From contig NZ_FNYJ01000004.1 of assembly GCF_900108875.1 (NCBI RefSeq), positions 441,156 to 505,155 of the forward strand: a DNA stretch of 64,000 bases, written 5' to 3'. The stretch comes from Pseudomonas sp. NFR16 (GTDB lineage: Bacteria > Pseudomonadota > Gammaproteobacteria > Pseudomonadales > Pseudomonadaceae). A model generated the notes under the pieces. It searched no databases. It saw nothing but the letters and a program-made list of their open reading frames with translations, and was not told the DNA's origin. Below are positions 1 through 7,318 of the stretch, in pieces (within the stretch, counting starts at the first letter, position 1; the number at the start of each line of letters is the position of its first letter). The translations under genes and the position numbers were made by a program.

Positions 1-21
1 TGGGGTGATGCAGGAGGCCAA

Positions 22-84
22 TTCCCGGCCAAACCGGTCCTACCGGAGGATCGCGTACCCCGTAGGACCGGCTTTAGCCGGGAA
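22..84. repeat. REP-type inverted repeat (CCGGTCCTAC family)
   Basis: Two arms, 22-43 and 62-84, are inverted copies of a GTAGGACCGG...CCGGGAA palindrome. The same unit recurs at 3386-3449, 17566-17629 and 20513-20576. It lies just past the rlmJ stop codon and is typical of Pseudomonas REP doublets, which may also act as 3' mRNA stabilisers or weak terminators. Confidence 0.8.
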
Positions 85-115
85 CAGGCTGTTATTACGC
101 AGAATTCAGAATGGG

Positions 116-955
116 CTATTCCGCTATCAACCAATCCATCTTCCAGTCACCCTGAGTCTGACCCAGCTTCTCGGCCAGCCACGGCAGCAGCTCGCGTAAC
201 TCTTCTTCCAGCCCCCATGGCGGATTGGCGATCGCCAGCCCGGAGCCGTTGAGGCTGTTGGGCGTTTCCAGCGGATGCACCAGCAACTCAACCCGCAGCA
301 GCTTCGGCGCGCCGGTTTCGGCGAGGTCCTGATAGAAGCGTTTCAGGGCGCGCTGGTCTTTGACCGGATACCAGATGGCGGCGACGGTCTGGCGCATGCG
401 CGCGATGGCCTCCTTGAGCGCAACGGAGCAACGCTTCATCTCGTCCAGTTGCTCGAAAGGCGGATCAATGAGCATGACCGCGCGCTTTTCCTGAACCGGC
501 AGCAGCGCCCGGGGCACATACCAGCCCTCACCCAGATGCACCGCGACGCGACGGTCGTATTTCATGTTGTCTTTGAGCAGCGCGCCATCTTCGGGGTGCT
601 TTTCGTTAAGCAGCACACGGTCCTGCTCACGAGTCAGGCGACGCGCCAACTCCGGGGAGCCGGGATAGTAACGCAGCTCACCGTTCTTGCGGTTCATGTG
701 ACGAATGACGTTCATGTAACCCGCGGCCATCGGCGGCACGTCTTCGGCATCCCACAGACGGCCGATGCCTTCGATCCATTCACCGGTACGTGTCGCCTGA
801 TCGCCCTGCAGGTCGTACAGCCCTAGGCCAGCATGGGTGTCGAGATAGGCAAAAGGCTGCTCTTTGCGCGACATCAGCGCGAGCAATCGAGTCAGGACAA
901 TGTGTTTGAAAACGTCGGCGTGGTTGCCGGCGTGGAAGGCGTGACGGTAGTTCAT
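116..955 (-). CDS. rlmJ: 23S rRNA (adenine-2030-N6)-methyltransferase RlmJ
   Basis: This 279-residue protein matches the RlmJ (YhiR) family, which uses SAM to methylate A2030 of 23S rRNA in the cytoplasm. It opens with MNYRHAFHAGNHADVFKH, the characteristic RlmJ N-terminus, and contains a DPPF motif (LIDPPFEQ) equivalent to the catalytic DPPY of N6-adenine methyltransferases. A GNHAD segment lies near the N-terminus. The frame extends 32 codons upstream to 1051, but the family start is the ATG at 955. The length is close to the E. coli protein (about 280). It stands alone, reading left, with a REP doublet downstream and a hairpin-rich leader or small RNA upstream at 1050-1145. Function is inferred from family resemblance; confidence is high. 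Confidence 0.93.
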   Translation of the reverse strand: MNYRHAFHAGNHADVFKHIVLTRLLALMSRKEQPFAYLDTHAGLGLYDLQGDQATRTGEWIEGIGRLWDAEDVPPMAAGYMNVIRHMNRKNGELRYYPGSPELARRLTREQDRVLLNEKHPEDGALLKDNMKYDRRVAVHLGEGWYVPRALLPVQEKRAVMLIDPPFEQLDEMKRCSVALKEAIARMRQTVAAIWYPVKDQRALKRFYQDLAETGAPKLLRVELLVHPLETPNSLNGSGLAIANPPWGLEEELRELLPWLAEKLGQTQGDWKMDWLIAE

Positions 956-1049
956 GGCGGCTCCTGGAAGGCTGCGGAGTTTACCAAAACAGCCGCCGTC
1001 GCGCAGACCGCTCATACCCTGCAGCACCCTGGGCATCCAAACGGCAGGC

Positions 1050-1145
1050 AAAAAAATCCCCGGTTAAGCCGTTACAAAACCGGGGCTGAGGCACTTGCGC
1101 AGGCTAGAGGGTGACCAAACCATGACCTGCGCAATTTTGAATGAG
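1050..1145 (-). ncRNA. Candidate small RNA or rlmJ leader attenuator
   Basis: On the minus strand, a stem of 9 perfect pairs (TTGCGCAGG at 1095-1103 with CCTGCGCAA at 1126-1134) is followed by a second stem of 8 perfect pairs (1058-1065 with 1078-1085) and a run of seven T residues (1050-1056). The second stem plus T-run is a textbook intrinsic terminator. A CATAAT -10-like hexamer (1149-1154) would start a transcript near 1142, giving an RNA of about 95 nt. No protein gene ends here, so the terminator must serve either a free-standing small RNA or premature termination in the rlmJ leader. I do not recognise it as a named Pseudomonas sRNA; the -35 is weak. Confidence 0.55.
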
Positions 1146-1287
1146 GCCATTATGCCGAATTAACTAAACAGTTACATAGCCGAAAACGACACCGTTATGC
1201 GTATGTCAGACATTGCCGACGACAGGTATTGCCGAGCCCTTCGGGCCCCACCAGAATCGAATCATTCCCAATAAAGGAGCCAACGTC

Positions 1288-1554
1288 ATGATGCATGCGG
1301 ACCTGATCGACCAGGACGATCTCATCGGCCAACTCAGATCCATCGGCTTTGAAACGCCCTCCGGCGCCAGCGCCGAACAGGCGTGCGCCCAGGTCGTCTG
1401 CGGTCTGACCGAAGACCGCGCCCGAGCGCTGCGACAACTGGTGGAAAGAATGCTCAGCGGCAGTGCCACCATCCTCCCGGCGGTGCGCCAGGCGATCGAT
1501 CAGCAGCTGTTGCCGGCGCTGGCGACGTATAACCAGGGCCGCGTACAGGCCTGA
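1288..1554 (+). CDS. Conserved-looking small protein of unknown function
   Basis: An 88-residue soluble protein starting MMHADLIDQDDL. The frame opens earlier, at 1213, but the ATG at 1288 has a good Shine-Dalgarno (AAAGGAG, about 1273-1279), so I chose it; the ATG at 1291 is an alternative. There is no signal peptide, membrane segment or recognisable motif. The sequence looks mostly helical, with a central CGLTEDRARALRQLVERML segment. It is the only protein gene between the rlmJ leader region and gbdR, followed directly by a REP doublet. Function unknown. Confidence 0.6.
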   Translation: MMHADLIDQDDLIGQLRSIGFETPSGASAEQACAQVVCGLTEDRARALRQLVERMLSGSATILPAVRQAIDQQLLPALATYNQGRVQA

Positions 1555-1570
1555 CACTTAACTTGGATGT

Positions 1571-1656
1571 GTAGGAGCGCGCTTGCCCGCGATGGAGGTT
1601 GCCTGCAACCGATGTGTCGACTGACACGCCGCAATCGCGGGCAAGCGCGCTCCTAC
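1571..1656. repeat. REP doublet (GTAGGAGCGNGCTTGCCCGCGAT family)
   Basis: Arms at 1571-1593 and 1634-1656 are near-perfect inverted copies, separated by about 40 bases. This REPIN-like arrangement recurs at 10996-11083, 12915-13047 and 15918-16000. It sits between the converging small gene (stop 1554) and gbdR (stop 1682). Confidence 0.85.
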
Positions 1657-1681
1657 AGCACGCACATAATGCGTGAGCCTG

Positions 1682-2785
1682 TTACAACCTCACACTCGCA
1701 AACGTCGACTCATTACGCGCCTGGCTCAGTGCAGACAGCGGGCCCGACAGCGGCGCGAGCACCATCGCTTGGGGAATCGGCATCATCGCCACCTGTTGTG
1801 CCGTGTTGGAGCCGACGCGTTCGTCACGCGGTGGAATGCCGAAATATTCGCGGTAGCACTTGGAGAAGTGCGGCGTGGAAACGAAGCCGCAGACCGACGC
1901 CACTTCGATGATCGACATCGGCGTCTGTTTGAGCAACTGACGCGCACGGATCAGGCGCAGCTTGAGGTAATAGCGTGACGGCGAACAGTGCAGGTATTTC
2001 TGGAACAGCCTTTCCAGCTGACGCCTGGACACCGAGACATACACCGCGAGTTCGTCGAGGTCGATCGGCTCCTCAAGGTTCGCCTCCATCAGGGCGACGA
2101 TTTCCTGAAGCTTCGGCTGATTGGTGCCGAGCATGTGTTTGAGCGGCACGCGCTGATGATCCTGCTCATTACGGATACGCTCGTAGACGAACATTTCCGA
2201 GATTGCAGCGGACAGTTCACGCCCGTGATCGCGGCTGATCAGGTGCAGCATCATGTCCAGCGGCGCCGTGCCGCCCGAACTGGTGAAGCGGTTGCGATCG
2301 AGGGTGAACAGGCGAGTGCTCATGGCAACGCGCGGAAAAGCTTCCTGCATCGCGGCCAGACATTCCCAGTGCACGCTGCAATCGAAACCATCGAGCAGGC
2401 CCGCGCAGGCCAGTGCCCAGCTGCCGGTGCACACAGCGCCAAGGCGGCGGGATTGACGCGCCTGACTCTGCAGCCAGCTCACATGTTCGCGCGTGACCGT
2501 GCGCTGAATGCCGACGCCGCCACAGACGATTACGGTGTCGAGCACCGGCGCCTTGTGCATGGCCGCGTCAGGGGTGATTTGCAGGCCGTCGCTGGCCCAG
2601 ACCTGGCCGCCGTCGACGCTCAGTGTGGTCCAGCGATACAGCTCACGGCCAGAAAGCTGGTTGGCCATACGCAGTGGCTCAACCGCTGATGCGAGGGAAA
2701 TGAGTGTGAAATTGTCCAGCAGCAAAAAGCCGATGGATTGAGGCGCACGGTTCTGGGGTTGTGCCCCGGAGTTGAACGAAGTCAT
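1682..2785 (-). CDS. gbdR: Glycine betaine/dimethylglycine-responsive activator GbdR
   Basis: This 367-residue GlxA-type AraC-family regulator has an N-terminal DJ-1/PfpI-like domain (about residues 15-190, beginning IGFLLLDNFTLISLASAVEPL) and a C-terminal double helix-turn-helix domain (from about 235, with VSVSRRQLERLFQKYL and the closing SVCGFVSTPHFSKCYREYFG). In P. aeruginosa, GbdR senses glycine betaine and dimethylglycine and activates choline uptake and betaine catabolism genes. The neighbours here (sdaB, cbcXWV, betIBA) are the same set, which supports the assignment. The start is the ATG at 2785, with GGAG eight bases upstream; a GTG one codon earlier is less well placed. Expression probably depends on the sigma54 promoter at 2872-2887. 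Confidence 0.92.
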   Translation of the reverse strand: MTSFNSGAQPQNRAPQSIGFLLLDNFTLISLASAVEPLRMANQLSGRELYRWTTLSVDGGQVWASDGLQITPDAAMHKAPVLDTVIVCGGVGIQRTVTREHVSWLQSQARQSRRLGAVCTGSWALACAGLLDGFDCSVHWECLAAMQEAFPRVAMSTRLFTLDRNRFTSSGGTAPLDMMLHLISRDHGRELSAAISEMFVYERIRNEQDHQRVPLKHMLGTNQPKLQEIVALMEANLEEPIDLDELAVYVSVSRRQLERLFQKYLHCSPSRYYLKLRLIRARQLLKQTPMSIIEVASVCGFVSTPHFSKCYREYFGIPPRDERVGSNTAQQVAMMPIPQAMVLAPLSGPLSALSQARNESTFASVRL

Positions 2786-2871
2786 CACGGTATCTCCTCA
2801 CACGAAAAGCGGTTGATGGCCCCAAGAAGAGGCTCTTGTTGTTGGCTCTCATCAGTGGAGAGCTTTGTTAT

Positions 2872-2887
2872 TGCAACGCAAATGCCA
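2872..2887 (-). promoter_or_regulatory. Sigma54 (-24/-12) promoter of gbdR
   Basis: The minus strand reads TGGCATTTGCGTTGCA, a match to the RpoN consensus TGGCAC-N5-TTGCW with exact GG/GC spacing. Transcription would start near 2861, about 75 bases before the gbdR ATG. Nitrogen/carbon control of gbdR through RpoN with NtrC or CbrB has been described in P. aeruginosa (from memory). No NtrC or CbrB enhancer was picked out by eye. Confidence 0.75.
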
Positions 2888-3385
2888 TGCCTAAACTTGA
2901 ATGGGCATTCAATAAATCCTGATTGCGACGTCGCGATGCGTCTATTCGGGAGCGACATGAGCGTTCGATTCGCGACCTGCTGGACGCAAGGCCTTATAAC
3001 AGAGGGCGGGCTGAGCAATTCAGTAGCACTTTTGTGAAGTGCCCAAATGCCAGCACAAGCTGGAGTGTCACCGCATGCACAGGTGACAGGCGGCGCAGCG
3101 GATAAGGTCGGTGTGACATGGCTTTGCGCCATGTTCGGCAGCCTCCGCGCCAAAAGGCAGCGGCAGGCTCGAAACGTGAGCGAAAAGCGAGCAGCGGCAT
3201 GTTGCGCCCCCATGATCGACGACGGGCACAAGGCCTCGTGAGCAAGCTCACTCCCACCTATTTCGCGACGTGACGTCGCTCGCCAAAAACGCCACGCCCC
3301 CCCTGTAGCAGCGCGCCTGCTCGGGGCCGCCATCTGACGAAGTCTGATTTCCAGACGCTGCATCTCCACAGCATGCACCTGCCTC

Positions 3386-3449
3386 TTCCCGGCTGAAGCC
3401 GGTCCTACAGACGCTGCAAATTCTTCGTAGGACCGGCTTCAGCCGGGAA
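3386..3449. repeat. REP doublet (CCGGTCCTAC family), part of a 150-bp composite repeat
   Basis: TTCCCGGCTGAAGCCGGTCCTAC and its inverted copy flank a short spacer. The similarity extends beyond the doublet: 3361-3510 aligns with 20488-20640, including a leading CATCTC-ACAGCATGCACC and a trailing TTAAAGACA...GGCTCACT, and more weakly with 17541-17690. Confidence 0.85.
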
Positions 3450-3490
3450 GGCATTGGGTATTACGATGATCGAGGGGCTATTAAAGACAA

Positions 3491-3572
3491 CTGGCTCACT
3501 CCCACGGGTTGGCCGTTGCCAGTCATCGCTGCCTACGACGCAAACCCTGTGGGAGTGAGTTGGCTCACGAAG
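3491..3572. repeat. REP pair (GTGGGAGTGAG family)
   Basis: GGCTCACTCCCACGGG near 3493 and its inverted copy GTGGGAGTGAGTTGGCTCACGAA ending near 3572 form a spaced inverted pair just downstream of the sdaB stop codon. Confidence 0.7.
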
Positions 3573-3603
3573 GCGTCAGATCAGGTGCCGCCGAATCAAC
3601 GCC

Positions 3604-4980
3604 TCAACACTCAACCGCACTGACAGCCAATCCGCCGCGCGACGTTTCTTTGTATTTGTCGTGCATGTCCGCGCCGGTGTCGCGCATGGTGCGGATGACG
3701 CGATCCAGGGAGATGAAGTGCTTACCGTCCCCGCGTAACGCCATCTGGGCGGCGTTGATGGCTTTCACGGCAGCAATCGCGTTGCGTTCGATACAGGGCA
3801 CCTGAACCAGACCGCCGACCGGATCGCAGGTCAGGCCAAGGTTGTGTTCCAGACCGATCTCGGCGGCGTTGCACAGTTGCTCGGGAGTGGCCCCAAGGAT
3901 ATCCGCCAGCCCCGCGGCTGCCATGGCGCATGCCGACCCGACCTCGCCCTGACAGCCGACTTCGGCTCCGGAAATGGAGGCGTTCTTTTTGCAGAGAATG
4001 CCGATTGCTGCCGCGCCGAGGAAGTAATCCACCACGTTCGCTTCACTGACTTCATCACTGAACTTCACGAAGTAATGCAGGACGGCCGGAATGATCCCCG
4101 CCGCGCCATTGGTGGGCGCCGTCACCATGCGCCCGCCTGCGGCGTTTTCTTCGTTGACCGCCAGGGCGAACAGGTTGACCCACTCCATTGCGCTCAACGT
4201 CGAGCCAATGACATTGGGTTTATTGAGTTCCTGAAGACTGCGGTGCAGACGCGCCGCTCGACGACGTACATTCAGGCCACCTGGCAGGATGCCCTCTTCT
4301 TTCAGGCCGTGCTCGACGCAATCCTGCATGGCCTTCCACAAGCGCATCAGGCCGGCGCGAATCTCTTCCTCACTGCGCCAGACCTTTTCGTTGGCCATCA
4401 TCAATTCCGACACGCGCAGATTGTTTTTCTCGCACAGCATCAGCAGCTCATCAGCGCTGGAAAAGTCGTAGGGCAGTACCGTGTTGTCCGCATCGAGAAC
4501 GCCACTGGCGGCCTGCGCCTCGTCGACGACAAAGCCTCCGCCGACCGAGTAATACGTGTCGCGAAACGCCTCGCCTCGTGCATCGAATGCAATCAGCGTC
4601 ATGGCGTTGGGGTGATACGGCAGGTTTTCGTCGAGCAGCAACATGTCGCGCTGCCAGACGAAGGCAACCGGATGATCGCCGTTGAGCTTCAGCGTGTCGG
4701 TTTCCCGCAGCTCTGCGATGCGCTGGCCGATCTGCGATGGATCAATTGCGTCAGGCCACTCGCCCATCAGCCCCATGATCACTGCGTTGTCGCTGCCGTG
4801 ACCGACGCCGGTTGCCGACAACGAGCCATACAACTGCACTTCGATGCGCGTGACCGACGCCAGCTGGCCACGCTCGCGCAGCCCTTGCACGAATAACGCC
4901 GCTGCACGCATTGGCCCCACGGTATGAGAACTGGAGGGGCCGATACCGATCTTGAACAGGTCGAAAACGCTGATAGCCAT
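3604..4980 (-). CDS. sdaB: L-serine ammonia-lyase (serine dehydratase)
   Basis: This 458-residue enzyme deaminates L-serine to pyruvate and ammonia. The N-terminus MAISVFDLFKIGIGPSSSHT is the family signature, and the C-terminal half carries the cysteines of the oxygen-sensitive 4Fe-4S cluster (around GCQGEVGSACAMAAAG and the later CNAAEIG and CDPVGG segments). It is the single-chain iron-sulfur type. The ATG at 4980 is preceded by GGAGG about ten bases upstream; a TTG three codons earlier is less likely. In this neighbourhood it probably drains the serine formed when glycine betaine is demethylated to glycine and converted to serine. It is divergent from cbcX, matching the P. aeruginosa gbdR-sdaB-cbcXWV order. 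Confidence 0.93.
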   Translation of the reverse strand: MAISVFDLFKIGIGPSSSHTVGPMRAAALFVQGLRERGQLASVTRIEVQLYGSLSATGVGHGSDNAVIMGLMGEWPDAIDPSQIGQRIAELRETDTLKLNGDHPVAFVWQRDMLLLDENLPYHPNAMTLIAFDARGEAFRDTYYSVGGGFVVDEAQAASGVLDADNTVLPYDFSSADELLMLCEKNNLRVSELMMANEKVWRSEEEIRAGLMRLWKAMQDCVEHGLKEEGILPGGLNVRRRAARLHRSLQELNKPNVIGSTLSAMEWVNLFALAVNEENAAGGRMVTAPTNGAAGIIPAVLHYFVKFSDEVSEANVVDYFLGAAAIGILCKKNASISGAEVGCQGEVGSACAMAAAGLADILGATPEQLCNAAEIGLEHNLGLTCDPVGGLVQVPCIERNAIAAVKAINAAQMALRGDGKHFISLDRVIRTMRDTGADMHDKYKETSRGGLAVSAVEC

Positions 4981-5268
4981 TAACCGCAAACCTCCGCAAA
5001 ACAGGGTTCCCGGCGCGCCGCGCGGCCGGCGACGGAACTGCTACGCTGAAGCTGTCATCCGTCGAGATGGCGGCATCATCAGCCTTTTATCTCGAAGGGC
5101 GGCGTCTCACACCGACTCACTCATGTCCACGAACGTCGCCGCTGCACATGCGCGCGCAAGAGCCGACTCGCCAGAAAGAGGCCTCACTGTTTTCGACACT
5201 TTTTGCCGCATAGACACTCGAAAACCGCTCGGCGGGCGGGGAAAAAATCTGTAAGCGACGTCACTGAC

Positions 5269-5301
5269 ACTGGATACGACCCCCTATGTACTGGTTACGA
5301 C
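5269..5301 (+). promoter_or_regulatory. Direct repeat upstream of cbcX, candidate GbdR site
   Basis: ACTGGATACGAC (5269-5280) and ACTGGTTACGAC (5290-5301) match at 11 of 12 bases with a 21-base period, two helical turns. That is the usual geometry of AraC-family half-sites. They lie about 157 bases upstream of the cbcX start in the sdaB/cbcX divergent region. Since GbdR is known to activate cbcXWV, this is the best GbdR-site candidate here. I could not fix the -10/-35 elements. Confidence 0.55.
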
Positions 5302-5457
5302 GCACCCTGTAGGCGTTTGTTTTTCCCTGTTACATGATCGTTAACGACTCAATCGCCAGACGCAGTGATAGAGCTGTTTTCCCCCTTGACTCGCCGACAC
5401 CAGAAAACGCGTCAGCCTCGGCTGATGACGAGAAGAAAACACCTAAGGAGTCCAACC

Positions 5458-6405
5458 ATGAAAGGTTCACAAAAGCTGTTGCTGGGCGTTGTGCTGAGTC
5501 TGCCCGTTCTGACTCAGGCCGCAGAGCCCGCCGCTTGCAAGATGGTCAATTTTTCTGACGTAGGCTGGACCGATATCACTGCGACGACCGCTGTCACCAG
5601 CGTGGTGCTGCAGTCGCTGGGTTACAAGACCAAAACCACCATGATTTCCGTGCCCGTGACCTACAAGTCGCTGGCCGATGGCAAGAACATGGACATCTTC
5701 CTCGGCAACTGGATGCCGACCATGGAAAACGACATCAAGGCCTATCGCGATGCCGGCACCGTTGAAACCGTCCGCGCCAACCTTGAAAACGCCAAATACA
5801 CCCTCGCCGTTCCGCAAGCCCTCTACGACAAAGGCCTTCACGATTTCGCCGACATCGTCAAATTCAAGAAAGAGCTCGACGGCAAGATCTACGGCATCGA
5901 GCCCGGCAACGACGGCAACCGCCTGATCCAGAGCATGATCGACAAGAACGCCTTCGGCTTGAAAGACGCAGGCTTCAAGGTCGTGGAATCCAGCGAAGCG
6001 GGCATGCTGTCGCAAGTCGACCGCGCCACCAAACGCAACACCGACGTCGTGTTCCTGGGCTGGGAACCGCACCCGATGAACACCCGTTTCAAAATCCAGT
6101 ACCTGACCGGTGGCGACGATTTCTTCGGCCCCAACTTCGGCCAGGCGACGGTCTACACCAACGTGCGCAAGGGCTACACCACCGAGTGCGCCAACGTTGG
6201 CCAACTGCTGAAGAATCTGTCCTTCACCTTGCCGATGGAAAGCTCCCTGATGGGCAACATTCTGGACGACAAGATGAAGCCTGATGCCGCAGCCAAGGCA
6301 TGGCTGAAGAAGAACCCACAAGTACTCGACACCTGGTTGGCAGGTGTGACCACAGTGGACGGTAAACCTGGCCTGGAGGCCGCAAAAGCCGAGCTGACGA
6401 AGTAA
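5458..6405 (+). CDS. cbcX: Choline ABC transporter, periplasmic binding protein CbcX
   Basis: This 315-residue protein has a Sec signal peptide (about residues 1-22, MKGSQKLLLGVVLSLPVLTQAA) followed by an OpuAC-type substrate-binding domain. Landmarks are the VGWTDITATTAVTSVVLQSLGY start and the IFLGNWMPTMENDI segment typical of choline-binding members. It would deliver choline to CbcW/CbcV at the inner membrane. The start chosen is the ATG at 5458, after AAGGAG; the open frame extends further upstream without a better site. It is first in a cbcX-cbcW-cbcV operon, 67 bases ahead of cbcW, and probably activated by GbdR. Confidence 0.93.
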   Translation: MKGSQKLLLGVVLSLPVLTQAAEPAACKMVNFSDVGWTDITATTAVTSVVLQSLGYKTKTTMISVPVTYKSLADGKNMDIFLGNWMPTMENDIKAYRDAGTVETVRANLENAKYTLAVPQALYDKGLHDFADIVKFKKELDGKIYGIEPGNDGNRLIQSMIDKNAFGLKDAGFKVVESSEAGMLSQVDRATKRNTDVVFLGWEPHPMNTRFKIQYLTGGDDFFGPNFGQATVYTNVRKGYTTECANVGQLLKNLSFTLPMESSLMGNILDDKMKPDAAAKAWLKKNPQVLDTWLAGVTTVDGKPGLEAAKAELTK

Positions 6406-6472
6406 CTCGACACGCAGGCGGGTACGCCCGCCTGTTGTCCTCATTTCATCCCGCACGCGGACAACCGATATC

Positions 6473-7318
6473 ATGCTGACTGATCACAAAATCCCCCTAG
6501 GCCAGTACATTGCAGGCTTCGTTGACTGGCTGACGCAACATGGCGCCAGCACGTTCGACGCCATCGCATCGTCGCTGGAAACCATGATCCACGGACTGAC
6601 CTCGGGTCTGACCTGGTTCAACCCCTTCGTCCTGATCGGCCTGATAGCTCTGCTTGCCCATTACATCCAGCGCAAATGGGGCCTGACCGCCTTTGTCGTC
6701 ATTTCCTTCCTGCTGATCCTGAACTTGGGTTATTGGCAGGAAACCATGGAGACCCTCGCGCAAGTGCTGTTCGCGACGCTGGTCTGCGTGGTCATCGGTG
6801 TGCCGCTGGGCATTGTTGCCGCGCACAAGCCGATGTTTTACACCTGCATGCGCCCGATCCTGGACCTGATGCAGACAGTCCCGACTTTCGTGTACCTGAT
6901 CCCTACCCTGACTCTCTTCGGGCTCGGTGTGGTTCCCGGTCTGATTTCCACGGTGGTGTTCGCGATTGCCGCACCGATCCGTCTGACCTATCTGGGCATC
7001 TGCGACGTACCGCAGGAATTGCTCGACGCCGGCAAAGCCTTCGGCTGCTCCCGTCGTCAACTGCTTTCCCGAATCGAACTGCCTCACGCCATGCCCAGCA
7101 TTGCGGCCGGTATCACTCAGTGCATCATGCTGTCGTTGTCGATGGTGGTGATTGCGGCACTGGTGGGCGCCGATGGCTTGGGCAAACCCGTGGTCAACGC
7201 ACTGAACACTGCTGATATCGCACTGGGCTTCGAAGCAGGCCTTGCGATCGTATTGCTGGCGATCATGCTCGACCGTATCTGCAAACAACCCGACGCTAAA
7301 GTGAGGGCCGACGCATGA
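6473..7318 (+). CDS. cbcW: Choline ABC transporter permease CbcW
   Basis: This 281-residue inner-membrane permease belongs to the BPD_transp_1 (ProW/OpuAB) family. About six hydrophobic segments are visible, starting near residues 50-70 and 75-90. The cytoplasmic EAA-type loop lies around DVPQELLDAGKAFGCSRRQLL, the ATPase contact site. It pairs with CbcX and CbcV for choline uptake. It starts at the ATG at 6473, and its stop overlaps the cbcV start by four bases (ATGA), implying translational coupling. Confidence 0.93.
   Translation: MLTDHKIPLGQYIAGFVDWLTQHGASTFDAIASSLETMIHGLTSGLTWFNPFVLIGLIALLAHYIQRKWGLTAFVVISFLLILNLGYWQETMETLAQVLFATLVCVVIGVPLGIVAAHKPMFYTCMRPILDLMQTVPTFVYLIPTLTLFGLGVVPGLISTVVFAIAAPIRLTYLGICDVPQELLDAGKAFGCSRRQLLSRIELPHAMPSIAAGITQCIMLSLSMVVIAALVGADGLGKPVVNALNTADIALGFEAGLAIVLLAIMLDRICKQPDAKVRADA

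Larger units (their letters stand above)
2888..3603. other. Long gbdR-sdaB gap with REP elements, no gene seen
   Basis: More than 700 bases separate the gbdR promoter from the sdaB stop. No frame shows protein-like composition with a ribosome binding site. The left part (2888-3230) presumably holds activator sites for the gbdR sigma54 promoter. The right part is packed with REP units: a single unit around 3230-3265, a doublet at 3386-3449 and a spaced pair at 3491-3572. Confidence 0.6.

Noticed and set aside
1571..1656. Treating the spaced inverted repeats as CRISPR
   Set aside because: Only two inverted arms per site, variable spacers, no direct-repeat array and no cas genes; they are REP doublets.
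5331..5346. TGTTAC/GTTAAC pair near 5329-5345 as a CbrB site
   Set aside because: The spacing and second half-site do not fit the expected inverted arrangement.
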